Assembly (NCBI GenBank): GCA_028291845.1
Contig: JAQGNM010000426.1
Coordinates: 1 to 13,639 of the forward strand
DNA: 13,639 nt
Source of the DNA: Massilia sp.
GTDB lineage: Bacteria > Pseudomonadota > Gammaproteobacteria > Burkholderiales > Burkholderiaceae_D
Direction: 5' to 3'
The translations under genes and the position numbers were made by a program. The notes beneath the pieces are model-generated. The model did no database searches, was not told where the DNA came from, and worked only from the letters and a program-made list of their open reading frames with translations. This document shows positions 6,360 to 13,029 of this stretch, piece after piece (the first letter of the stretch is position 1; the number at the start of each line of letters is the position of its first letter).

Positions 6360-8540
6360 TTAATACTGCAGGTCGGCGAATTCATCGCTCTGCTGGCGCG
6401 ACGAGCGCATCAGGGCCGGCACGTCGAGGATCAGGGAAACGCCGCCATCGCCGAGGATGGTGGCGCCGGAGATGCCGCTCACCTTGCGGTAATTCGATTC
6501 CAGGTTCTTCACCACCACCTGCTGCTGGCCCACCAGTTCATCGATGAACAGCGCGGCTTTGCGGCCGTCCGATTCGAGGATGACGACGATGCCCTGCGAC
6601 GGCGAGGTAAAGCGCGGCACGATGTCGAACATCTGATACAGCGACACCAGCGGCAGATATTCGCCGCGCACCTTGATGACGGTGCCGCGGTTGGCGATTT
6701 CCTTGATGTCCTCGCTGGCCGGCTGCAAGGACTCGACGACAAAACCGAGCGGCAGAATATACACTTCATCGCCGCAGCGGATCGACATGCCGTCGAGAAT
6801 GGCCAGGGTCAGCGGCAGGGAAATCGAAATCGTCGTGCCGAAACCGCGCGCCGAACGGATGTCGACGGTGCCGCCCATCGCCGTGATATTGCGCTTGACG
6901 ACGTCCATGCCGACCCCGCGGCCGGACACGTCCGTCACCGTCTCCGCGGTGGAAAAGCCGGGCGCGAAGATCAGCTGCCAGACTTCGGCGTCGAGCATGT
7001 TGTCGGACACCGGCAAACCGTTCTGGCGCGCCTTTTCAAGAATCCGTTCGCGGTTCAGCCCGCCGCCATCGTCGGCCACTTCGATGATGATATTGCCGCC
7101 CTGGTGGGCCGCCGACAGGAACAGGCGCCCGGCCTCGGTCTTGCCGGCCGCCGTGCGCACATTCGGCATTTCGATGCCATGGTCGATGCTGTTTCGCACC
7201 AGGTGGGTGAGCGGATCGACGATGCGTTCGATCAGGCCCTTGTCGAGCTCGGTTGCGGCGCCGTTGGTGATGAAATCGACCTTCTTGCCCAGCTTGGCGG
7301 CGAGGTCGCGCACCATGCGCGGGAAGCGAGAGAACACGAAATCCATCGGCATCATGCGGATCGACATCACCGCTTCCTGCAGATCGCGGGTGTTGCGCGT
7401 CAGCTGGCTGATCGAGCCGAGCAAGCGCTGGTGCGCCATCGGATCGAGGCCGTCGCTTCTCTGCTCGATCATGGCCTGGGTGATGACCAGTTCGCCGATC
7501 AGGTTGATCAGCTGGTCGACCTTTTCGATCGACACCCGGATCGAACCGGCGTCGCTGCCGGGCGCCGGCTTTTCGTCTTTCTTGGCGGCGGCTTTCTTTT
7601 CGGCCGCCACTTCCGACAACTCGAGCGCTTCCGGACGGGCCGCGACCGGCATGGCCACCGAGGCCCTGGCGGTGGCGACGCTCTCGGCGGCGGCGCGGAT
7701 TTGTTCGATCGGCTGGAAAAAGCCGTAGCCGCGCTCATCGTCCGACAGTTCGGCCTCGGGCTGGTCTGCTTCGCCCGGCTCGACCGGATCGAAAAAGCCG
7801 TAGCCCAGCTCGGCTTCGACAGCGGCGCGCGCGGCGTCCTCGATGGCGCGCTGTTCAGGCGTCAAGGCCGGCGCCTCGAAGATTTTCAGGTCGTCCGGAT
7901 CGAGCACGAACGAGCAGATGGCGATGATGTCGTCCAGGCTCTCGTGGGTGGTGAGGATCAGCGCGTGGCGCTCGGCATCGATCGGGGTCACCGAGATGCG
8001 CCCCAACAAGCCCAGTTCGGCGGCCAGGGCATTGACGTCTTGTTGCTCGACCTTCGGCAATTCGATCTTGAAGCGGCGCCCGCCGGCGGCCAGCGGCGCT
8101 TTCACCTCGGTCTGCACGAACGCCGGCGCCGGCAGGTCGGCCATCGGCGCGACGTCGGCGGACAACTCCTGCAGCATCATGCGCACGTTGGCGACGGCAT
8201 CCTGGTCGACGGCGGCGCCGTTGCGGTGGCCGTCGAGCTGCATCTTGAGGATATCCTTGGCGGCCAAGAAGGCATCGACGTGCACGCTGGTCAGGTGCAT
8301 CTCGCCACGGCGGATACGGTCGAGCAGGGACTCGAGGATATGGGTCACCTCGGACATGTCGTTCAGGCCGAACGTGGAGGCGCCGCCCTTGACCGAGTGG
8401 GCAGTGCGGAAAATCGCATTGAGGTCCTCGGCGTCCGGATCGGCGACGTCGACGGCCAACAACAATTTTTCCATTTCGGCCAGCAGTTCCTCGGCTTCGT
8501 CGAAGAAGACCTTGAAGAACTGGCTGATGTCGATGCTCAT
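6360..8540 (-). CDS. cheA: Chemotaxis histidine kinase CheA
   Basis: CheA is the receptor-controlled kinase that passes phosphoryl groups to CheY and CheB. The 726 residues contain all five domains. P1 (about 1-105) has phosphorylated H48 in RTAHSVKGGAS. P2 (about 155-225) binds CheY/CheB. A long linker (226-330) holds two GYGFF motifs and an Ala/Lys/Glu-rich stretch. P3 (about 331-390) dimerises. P4, the ATPase, has the N box HLVRNSIDHGIE (446-457), G1 box VADDGGGL (488-495) and G2 box GRGVGMDVV (540-548). P5 (about 575-712) is CheW-like. The ATG at 8538-8540 follows a GGAG ribosome site 7 nt upstream. No key residue is missing. It lies 37 bp after the non-canonical cheY. Confidence 0.98.
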   Translation of the reverse strand: MSIDISQFFKVFFDEAEELLAEMEKLLLAVDVADPDAEDLNAIFRTAHSVKGGASTFGLNDMSEVTHILESLLDRIRRGEMHLTSVHVDAFLAAKDILKMQLDGHRNGAAVDQDAVANVRMMLQELSADVAPMADLPAPAFVQTEVKAPLAAGGRRFKIELPKVEQQDVNALAAELGLLGRISVTPIDAERHALILTTHESLDDIIAICSFVLDPDDLKIFEAPALTPEQRAIEDAARAAVEAELGYGFFDPVEPGEADQPEAELSDDERGYGFFQPIEQIRAAAESVATARASVAMPVAARPEALELSEVAAEKKAAAKKDEKPAPGSDAGSIRVSIEKVDQLINLIGELVITQAMIEQRSDGLDPMAHQRLLGSISQLTRNTRDLQEAVMSIRMMPMDFVFSRFPRMVRDLAAKLGKKVDFITNGAATELDKGLIERIVDPLTHLVRNSIDHGIEMPNVRTAAGKTEAGRLFLSAAHQGGNIIIEVADDGGGLNRERILEKARQNGLPVSDNMLDAEVWQLIFAPGFSTAETVTDVSGRGVGMDVVKRNITAMGGTVDIRSARGFGTTISISLPLTLAILDGMSIRCGDEVYILPLGFVVESLQPASEDIKEIANRGTVIKVRGEYLPLVSLYQMFDIVPRFTSPSQGIVVILESDGRKAALFIDELVGQQQVVVKNLESNYRKVSGISGATILGDGGVSLILDVPALMRSSRQQSDEFADLQY
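7716..7805 (-). repeat. Duplicated 15-bp segment encoding GYGFF in the CheA linker
   Basis: The 15-mer GAAAAAGCCGTAGCC on the + strand occurs exactly at 7716-7730 and 7791-7805, 75 bp (25 codons) apart and in the same frame. It encodes G-Y-G-F-F at CheA residues 246-250 and 271-275, each followed by [DQ]-P-[VI]-E. The repeats lie between the P2 and P3 domains in an otherwise low-complexity acidic linker. Conserved aromatic islands in a disordered linker suggest a short binding motif. Confidence 0.8.
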
Positions 8541-8577
8541 GGTAAAACTCCGGGGAAAACGCCGTTTTTCACCGTGC

Positions 8578-8943
8578 TTAACCGATGACTTTTTTGACCA
8601 CTTCGATCAGACGCTGCGGATCGAAGGGCTTGACCAGCCAGCCATTGGCGCCGGCCGCGCGGCCCTTCGACTTCATTTCGTCGGACGACTCGGTGGTGAG
8701 CATCAGGATCGGCGTCTTCTGGTAGGCCGGCAAGCCGCGCAGCAGCTTGATCAGCGCCAGGCCGTCCATGCGCGGCATGTTCTGGTCGGTCAACACCAGG
8801 TCGACCGCCTGCAGCTTGGCCTTGTCGTAGCCGTCCTGTCCGTCAACCGCCTCGACCACCTGGTAGCCGGCCGCCTTCAGGCTGAATGCGACCATCTGGC
8901 GCAATGAGCTGGAGTCGTCGACTGCGAGAATTGTTTTGGCCAT
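8578..8943 (-). CDS. Second, non-canonical CheY-like response regulator
   Basis: Single receiver domain of 121 residues. Phosphorylation residues are intact: D9/D10, phosphoacceptor D53 in LTDQNMPRMDG, T83 and K105. It differs from the canonical CheY at 2734-3123 in the output face: the switch Tyr106 is replaced by Trp102 (GANGWLVKPF), and overall identity to enteric CheY looks clearly lower. The ATG at 8941-8943 has a strong AGGAG ribosome site 5 nt upstream, and an in-frame open stretch further upstream has no support. It lies directly before cheA, an arrangement known in other Burkholderiales, and just after a CheZ-like gene. It may act as a phosphate sink for CheA, as a weaker motor ligand, or on a different partner; sequence alone cannot decide. 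Confidence 0.95.
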   Translation of the reverse strand: MAKTILAVDDSSSLRQMVAFSLKAAGYQVVEAVDGQDGYDKAKLQAVDLVLTDQNMPRMDGLALIKLLRGLPAYQKTPILMLTTESSDEMKSKGRAAGANGWLVKPFDPQRLIEVVKKVIG

Positions 8944-8996
8944 GTGTGCTCCTGGTGTTTCGTGGTTAGTGGAAAAATGGAGATGCGGTAAAAAAT

Positions 8997-9548
8997 TTAA
9001 AACAGTTCGATGTCGCCGCTTTCGAGGTGCTGCTGGTTGACCGATTTGCGCAGCGCGCTCTTCAGTTCCAGCGACTGGATCGCCAGCGCCATGCTCACCT
9101 TGCCCAGCAAGTCGACCACTTCCTCGCTGCCCGAGTCCAGCGGGATGCCGTCGCCGTGCTCGCCGAGGGTGCCGAGGAAGGCGCGCAGGCCGGTCACCCG
9201 CTTGAGGGTACGGTCGATCAGCTGGCTGGTCATGTCCTGGAACTGCATGCTGGTGATGGCCGCATTGACGTGCTCGCTGATCTCGCCCGCCATGTCGCCC
9301 AAACGCGCGCATTCCTCGCTCGACAAGGCCGCGCCCGCCAGCAAGCGGTTGACGCTGTTTTGCTGGGCGTCGACGGCCTGGTGGATGGCCATGAAACTTT
9401 CCGTCAGGCGGTTGACCGCCTCTTCCAGCAAGCGGCCAGTCTGGACCAGGTCGGTTTCGACTTCGGACAGGTGCTTGCCGCCATGGTCGGACACGCCGGA
9501 AAACAGGCGTTTCATGTGCGAGCCAAGGATTTTTTTGCGGGTCATCAT
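8997..9548 (-). CDS. CheZ-like putative response-regulator phosphatase
   Basis: A 183-residue, soluble, almost entirely helical protein with no signal peptide or membrane segment. Residues 97-111 read AITSMQFQDMTSQLI. The FQDxxxQ core (D105, Q109) matches the catalytic Asp/Gln signature of CheZ (DFQDLTGQ). Flanking helices (about 28-72 and 82-128) would suit a CheZ-like hairpin. The protein is shorter than the true CheZ, and its tail ends in SGDIELF rather than the LLDSLGF CheY-binding peptide. The first ATG (9546-9548) overlaps the motB stop codon as ATGA and has a GGGAG ribosome site 7 nt upstream, so coupled translation is likely. The next gene is the non-canonical CheY, the natural candidate partner. 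Alternatively it is a coiled-coil chemotaxis accessory protein sharing only the QFQD motif. Confidence 0.75.
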   Translation of the reverse strand: MMTRKKILGSHMKRLFSGVSDHGGKHLSEVETDLVQTGRLLEEAVNRLTESFMAIHQAVDAQQNSVNRLLAGAALSSEECARLGDMAGEISEHVNAAITSMQFQDMTSQLIDRTLKRVTGLRAFLGTLGEHGDGIPLDSGSEEVVDLLGKVSMALAIQSLELKSALRKSVNQQHLESGDIELF

Positions 9549-10501
9549 TTGGCGGCTCCCGGGGTTGAAGGCGGTTTGACCAGCGCTGCGTCGGCATCGT
9601 CCGCGGCGCCAGCTGCCGGTTCGGCCAGCGTTTGCGAGGCGTTGTCGCGCATGACCATGTCTTCGGTTTTCTTGTTCATCACAATGATGCTGATGCGGCG
9701 GTTGATCGGATTGAACGGGTCCCTGCGGTCGAGGTTGGCGGCCGAGGCCAGGCCCACCACCCGCAAAATCTTCTTTTCGTCCATGCCGCCGATCACCAGC
9801 TCGCGCCGCGAGGCATTCGCCCGCTCGGACGACAGCTCCCAGTTGCTGTAGCCGGTGTCGCTGAAATACGGCGTCGAATCGGTGTGGCCGGACAGGCCGA
9901 TCTTGTTCGGCACTTCGTTGAGCACGATGCCGATCACGTGCAGGATCTCTTTGGCGTAGGGCTGCATCTCGGTCCTGGCCAGGGCGAACATCGGCCGGTT
10001 CTGCTCGTCGACGATCTGGATGCGCAAGCCTTCGCTGGTGAGGTCGAGCAAGAGCTGGTTCTTGTATTTCTTCATCAAGGGATTGGCCTCGATGGTTGCT
10101 TCCAGCTTGGCCTTGAGTTGCCCCAGGCGGGCGATCTCTTCCTTCGCCAGCGCTTCGCGCGCCGCTTTCAGATCGTACGATTTCTTTTGCGCCGGGGTGT
10201 CGCCCTTTTTCACCTGGCCGGTGCGCGCCGTCAGGTCCTTGCCGCCGCCCTGCAGGATCGACGAGCTGTCGCCGGAGCCGGAACCGCCCGACATCGCCAC
10301 CTTCAGCGGCGTCTTGAAGAATTCGGAAATACCGTTGAGATCGCCCTTGGTGGTCGAACCCAGCAGCCACATCAACAGGAAAAACGCCATCATTGCCGTC
10401 ACGAAGTCGGCATAGGCGATCTTCCAGGCGCCGCCGTGGTGGCCGGCGGCGGTTTTCTTGATGCGCTTGACGATAATCGGCCGCAAGCCTTCATCAGCCA
10501 T
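9545..10501 (-). CDS. motB: Flagellar motor stator protein MotB
   Basis: MotB pairs with MotA as the proton channel stator and anchors it to peptidoglycan. The 318 residues start with a short basic cytoplasmic part, then one membrane segment (about 28-49). D32 lies in IAYADFVTAMMAFF, at exactly the position of the essential proton-binding Asp32 of E. coli. A Gly/Ser-rich plug and linker region follows. The C-terminal OmpA-like peptidoglycan-binding domain (about 150-275) has LSGHTDSTPY and NWELSSERANASR. The tail after 280 is Ala/Pro rich and probably disordered. The ATG at 10499-10501 follows an AGGGAG ribosome site. It starts 42 bp after motA, and its stop overlaps the start of the CheZ-like gene by 4 nt. 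Confidence 0.98.
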   Translation of the reverse strand: MADEGLRPIIVKRIKKTAAGHHGGAWKIAYADFVTAMMAFFLLMWLLGSTTKGDLNGISEFFKTPLKVAMSGGSGSGDSSSILQGGGKDLTARTGQVKKGDTPAQKKSYDLKAAREALAKEEIARLGQLKAKLEATIEANPLMKKYKNQLLLDLTSEGLRIQIVDEQNRPMFALARTEMQPYAKEILHVIGIVLNEVPNKIGLSGHTDSTPYFSDTGYSNWELSSERANASRRELVIGGMDEKKILRVVGLASAANLDRRDPFNPINRRISIIVMNKKTEDMVMRDNASQTLAEPAAGAADDADAALVKPPSTPGAAK

Positions 10502-10543
10502 GGTCGCTCCCTGTCAGCGTGCTTGTGCTCGGCGCCTTCATGC

Positions 10544-11404
10544 TTATTTCGTCTTCGCCTTCTTGATATGCTCTTCCAGTTCGCTGAAGGTCGGCCGCTC
10601 GGTGGAATACAGCACCTTGCGGCCGAATTCGACCGCCAGCGCCGGGGCGTAGCCGTTCAGGCTGGCCAGCAGGGTCACTTTGACGCATTGGAACATCTTG
10701 GTCGATTCTTCCAGCTTTTGCTCGAGCAGGCTCGACAAGGGGCCGACGAAGCCGTAGGCGAGCAGGATGCCGAGGAAGGTGCCGACCAGCGCGTGGGCGA
10801 TCAGCATGCCCAGTTCCGACGGCGGAATGCCGACCGATTCCATGGTGTGCACCACGCCCATCACGGCGGCAACGATGCCGAAGGCCGGCAAGCCGTCGCC
10901 CAGCTTGGCGATGCAATGGGCAGGCACGGCGCCCTCGTGGTGGTGGGTTTCGATCTCGTTGTCCATCAGATTTTCGATCTGAAAGGCGTCCATATTTCCC
11001 GACACCATCAGGCGCAGGTAATCGGTCATGAATTCGACAATGTGGTGATCGGACAGCACCCCGGGATACTTGGAAAACACCGGGCTTTCTTCGGGTTTTT
11101 CAATGTCGCCCTCGATCGACATCAAGCCTTCTTTTCTCACCTTGGAAAGGACGTCGAACAGCAGCGACATCATTTCCATGTACAACTCCTTGGTGTGGCG
11201 CGAGCCCTTGAACAGGCTCGGCAGCGCTGCCAGGGTGGCCTTGATCGATTTGCCGTTGTTGCCGACAAAGAAGGCGCCCAGCGCACCGCCGAAAATCATG
11301 ACCAGCTCGAGCGGCTGCCACAAGGCGGCCAGGTGCCCGCCCTGGGCGACGAACGAGCCGAAGATACAACCGCAAACGATCACGTAACCGAGAATGACTA
11401 ACAA
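10544..11404 (-). CDS. motA: Flagellar motor stator protein MotA
   Basis: MotA is the multi-pass inner-membrane stator subunit whose cytoplasmic loop drives the rotor protein FliG. The 286 residues align with E. coli MotA from the first residue (MLVILGYVIV). The functional residues match in position: R90 and E98 in the cytoplasmic loop, and P173 and P222 at the channel. Four hydrophobic segments lie near 1-20, 32-50, 171-190 and 202-222. The start codon is TTG at 11402-11404, with GGAG 9 nt upstream. It is chosen because the family N-terminus begins there; no in-frame ATG or GTG fits better. A 197-bp gap separates it from the upstream methyltransferase gene, so it may have its own promoter. 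Confidence 0.97.
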   Translation of the reverse strand: MLVILGYVIVCGCIFGSFVAQGGHLAALWQPLELVMIFGGALGAFFVGNNGKSIKATLAALPSLFKGSRHTKELYMEMMSLLFDVLSKVRKEGLMSIEGDIEKPEESPVFSKYPGVLSDHHIVEFMTDYLRLMVSGNMDAFQIENLMDNEIETHHHEGAVPAHCIAKLGDGLPAFGIVAAVMGVVHTMESVGIPPSELGMLIAHALVGTFLGILLAYGFVGPLSSLLEQKLEESTKMFQCVKVTLLASLNGYAPALAVEFGRKVLYSTERPTFSELEEHIKKAKTK

Positions 11405-11448
11405 AGGTGTGCACTCCTAGAGCTTGCACTGGCCAAGGCCGGCGTATT

Positions 11449-11479
11449 TATATAGCAACTGTGGCGCCAAGAATGGCAA
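11449..11479 (-). promoter_or_regulatory. Candidate sigma-70 type promoter for motA
   Basis: On the - strand, TTGCCA (11474-11479) and an extended -10 TGC-TATATA (TATATA at 11449-11454) are separated by 19 nt, longer than the preferred 17. Transcription would start near 11442, about 40 nt before the TTG codon of motA. Flagellar class II promoters are often activator dependent and have poor spacing, so FlhDC activation would be consistent. I cannot place an FlhDC box with confidence. Confidence 0.3.
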
Positions 11480-11506
11480 GGGCGCGTCGGCAAAGCCTTC
11501 GCGCCC
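11480..11506 (-). terminator. Strong GC hairpin between the methyltransferase gene and motA
   Basis: GGGCGCG and CGCGCCC form a perfect 7-bp stem. Inside is a 2x2 mismatch and a GGC/GCC stem with a TTT loop. It sits about 96 bp after the methyltransferase stop codon and directly before the -35-like TTGCCA. No clean T-run follows (TTGCCATTCTT), so it could be a weak or attenuating terminator or an operator-like inverted repeat. The rest of the gap (11507-11601) shows nothing I can name. Confidence 0.35.
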
Positions 11507-11601
11507 AGCTAAATATTGTCCTACGGAACTACAATAACCGGAGTTTCCTTATGGGGCAAGCAAAAGCGCCCGATTGGAGTGCATTTCTCCTATGGTGTGG
11601 C

Positions 11602-12366
11602 CTAAAAGTGCCATCCATAAAGCAGCGCTCCGCCGCCGTCTGGTTGGATCGTCAAGTCAGGTGTTTTTGTTGCAATACAGAATTCATAGCTGAGCAAAAG
11701 GCTGCCCGGCCGCATTTCCGCGCTGGCTTTTTTGAACAGCGCCGTCATCACGGCCGGTGACAAATAGGCAAATACGACATCGAAGGCGGCAAAATCGAGC
11801 GTTTCGTAATCGCCGCGCACGAAATGCGCGTTGGGGCGGCCCTGCGCACGCCAGCGGCTAAGCAGCCACGGCAATGGCGCCAGTTCGATGCCGCAAAAAG
11901 TCGAATCGGGCCGGCGCGCGGCCAGCTCCAGCACCAGGCCGCCCAGGCCGCTGCCGACGTCGATAAAGTTGAGCGGCCGCGCAGGCAGCAGCGCCGCTAC
12001 CGCATTCCAGGCGCGCTGCCCGGACGGGTAGTACGGCACCTGGGTGCGGAAGGTCGACCAGAACACCAGCAGAAAGATCAAGAACAGCGCTAAAAACAGC
12101 CAGGATGGCAATTGCAGGCCGAGCCCGCCCAGCAGCGCCAGCGGAAACAGCAGCTGGATCGCCAGCCACCAGGCAGCCAGGCGGCGCCACAGCGAGGCGG
12201 CAGAGGCCAGCACGCCCTGGATCAGCGCGGCGCCGGCGTAATCGATATCGGCGCCGGCGCGCAGCAGCAGCCAGACCAGCGCATACGTGAGGGGAAGGCA
12301 GGCGCCCTGCAGCAGCAGGGCCGTGACCGCCGGGGCGCGCCAGATGCGCAAAAGGGCAGGACTCAC
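11602..12366 (-). CDS. Membrane-anchored class I SAM-dependent methyltransferase
   Basis: A 254-residue protein in two parts. Residues 1-105 are strongly hydrophobic with three to four membrane segments (about 12-36, 43-58, 64-84, 87-104). Residues 108-254 form a small class I methyltransferase fold: motif I IDVGSGLGG (135-143), acidic GIEL (159-162), RGDYETL (184-190) and the post-motif AYLSPAVM (200-207). The order of membrane anchor, PSG, motif I, ELxPLPWLLSRWRA and SPxxM recalls the FAM173/ATPSC-KMT type of membrane-bound lysine methyltransferases; this likeness is from memory. The start is GTG at 12364-12366 after AAGGG. It lies 56 bp after flhC and before motA. The substrate is unknown; a membrane or flagellar protein is a reasonable guess. 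Confidence 0.85.
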   Translation of the reverse strand: MSPALLRIWRAPAVTALLLQGACLPLTYALVWLLLRAGADIDYAGAALIQGVLASAASLWRRLAAWWLAIQLLFPLALLGGLGLQLPSWLFLALFLIFLLVFWSTFRTQVPYYPSGQRAWNAVAALLPARPLNFIDVGSGLGGLVLELAARRPDSTFCGIELAPLPWLLSRWRAQGRPNAHFVRGDYETLDFAAFDVVFAYLSPAVMTALFKKASAEMRPGSLLLSYEFCIATKTPDLTIQPDGGGALLYGWHF

Positions 12367-12372
12367 GCCCTG

Positions 12373-12417
12373 CCCTTCGAAATTTTTTGCGAAAGGGTCA
12401 CCGGCAAAAGGTCACCG
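12373..12417 (-). promoter_or_regulatory. Hairpin over the methyltransferase ribosome site, with tandem repeat
   Basis: In the flhC-methyltransferase gap, CCCTTTCG and CGAAGGG on the - strand (12373-12397) can pair with one bulged base around an A/T-rich loop. The right arm is the ribosome binding site (GAAGGG) of the GTG-start methyltransferase, so folding would hide it. Immediately upstream lie two imperfect tandem copies on the + strand, GCGAAAGGGTCACCG (12389-12403) and GCAAAAGGTCACCG (12404-12417). The arrangement suggests translational control or coupling to flhC, but no regulator is known from sequence. Confidence 0.35.
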
Positions 12418-12422
12418 CTGCA

Positions 12423-12980
12423 TCATGCGGCCAGCAGCGCGGCGGCAGCGGCGGCGTCCTTGACTTTCTTGGTCTTGCCGGCGCGCGAAGGCATGTGGCA
12501 CAGGCCGCACTGGTAACCGTCGTTGAGGTCGAGGCCGTCGACGACGAACTTGCCCTGGCAGCAGGAGCAAGGGGCGATGGTCAGCATATTGCTTTGGAAG
12601 AAGCGGACCAGGGTCCAGGCGCGCGTCAGCGACAGCAGCGGCTCTTCGCCCGGGGCCGGCGGCATTTGCTCAAGGTACAGCTTATACGCCTTCATCACCG
12701 CTTCGATGCCGGTGGCGCCGGCGTAATCGACGAGAAACTTGTGAATATTGATGAACAGCGAAGCATGGATGTTCGGCTGCCAGGTCAGGAACCAGTCGGT
12801 CGAGAAAGGCAACATGCCCTTCGGTGGCGACACACCTTTCAACTCCTTGTACAGCTTGAGCAGGCGTTCACGGGACAGCGACACTTCGGTTTCGAGCAGC
12901 TGCAGGCGGGCGCCGAGCTTGATCAATTCGATGGCCAGCTGGATTTCCTGGGCTTCCGTGACGACGCTTTTCTTGCTCAT
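12423..12980 (-). CDS. flhC: Flagellar transcriptional activator subunit FlhC
   Basis: FlhC joins FlhD in the FlhD4C2 complex that activates class II flagellar promoters. It supplies most DNA contact and sequence specificity. The 185 residues are close to the enteric length of about 192. The zinc site is present: C138 and C141 in PCSCCQGKFV, and C158 and C161 in YQCGLCHMP, with an additional cysteine at 140. The N-terminal helix EIQLAIELIKLGARLQLLE is typical. The C-terminus ends in a basic stretch followed by an Ala/Leu-rich tail of low complexity. The ATG at 12978-12980 has a GAAGG ribosome site 7 nt upstream. It follows flhD after 49 bp. Confidence 0.98.
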   Translation of the reverse strand: MSKKSVVTEAQEIQLAIELIKLGARLQLLETEVSLSRERLLKLYKELKGVSPPKGMLPFSTDWFLTWQPNIHASLFINIHKFLVDYAGATGIEAVMKAYKLYLEQMPPAPGEEPLLSLTRAWTLVRFFQSNMLTIAPCSCCQGKFVVDGLDLNDGYQCGLCHMPSRAGKTKKVKDAAAAAALLAA

Positions 12981-13029
12981 GTTATTACCTTCGAATTCGG
13001 TGAGAGACGGAGAATTAATAGAGCAAGTT

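Noticed and set aside
6327..8588. A 753-codon open frame on the + strand opposite cheA
   Set aside because: Antisense shadow of GC-rich codon use. The - strand carries an unmistakable full-length CheA, while this frame is low-complexity (His, Asp, Arg rich) with no recognisable domain.
8944..9597. In-frame upstream extension of the second CheY to a 339-residue protein
   Set aside because: The receiver domain starts exactly at the ATG with an AGGAG ribosome site, and the extension is the alternate frame of the CheZ-like gene.
9549..10370. In-frame upstream extension of the CheZ-like protein to 457 residues
   Set aside because: The extension lies within motB in another frame and has shadow-like Arg/Gln/Pro-rich composition. 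The ATGA junction with GGGAG gives a better start.
9632..11401. A 589-codon open frame on the + strand opposite motB and motA
   Set aside because: It spans two well-supported - strand genes, has no family likeness and shows the composition of a complementary-strand shadow.
11551..11760. A 69-codon + strand frame with a GGAG ribosome-like site, running into the methyltransferase gene antisense
   Set aside because: No recognisable domain, no fitting promoter, and most of it is complementary to the methyltransferase 3' end. Probably chance.
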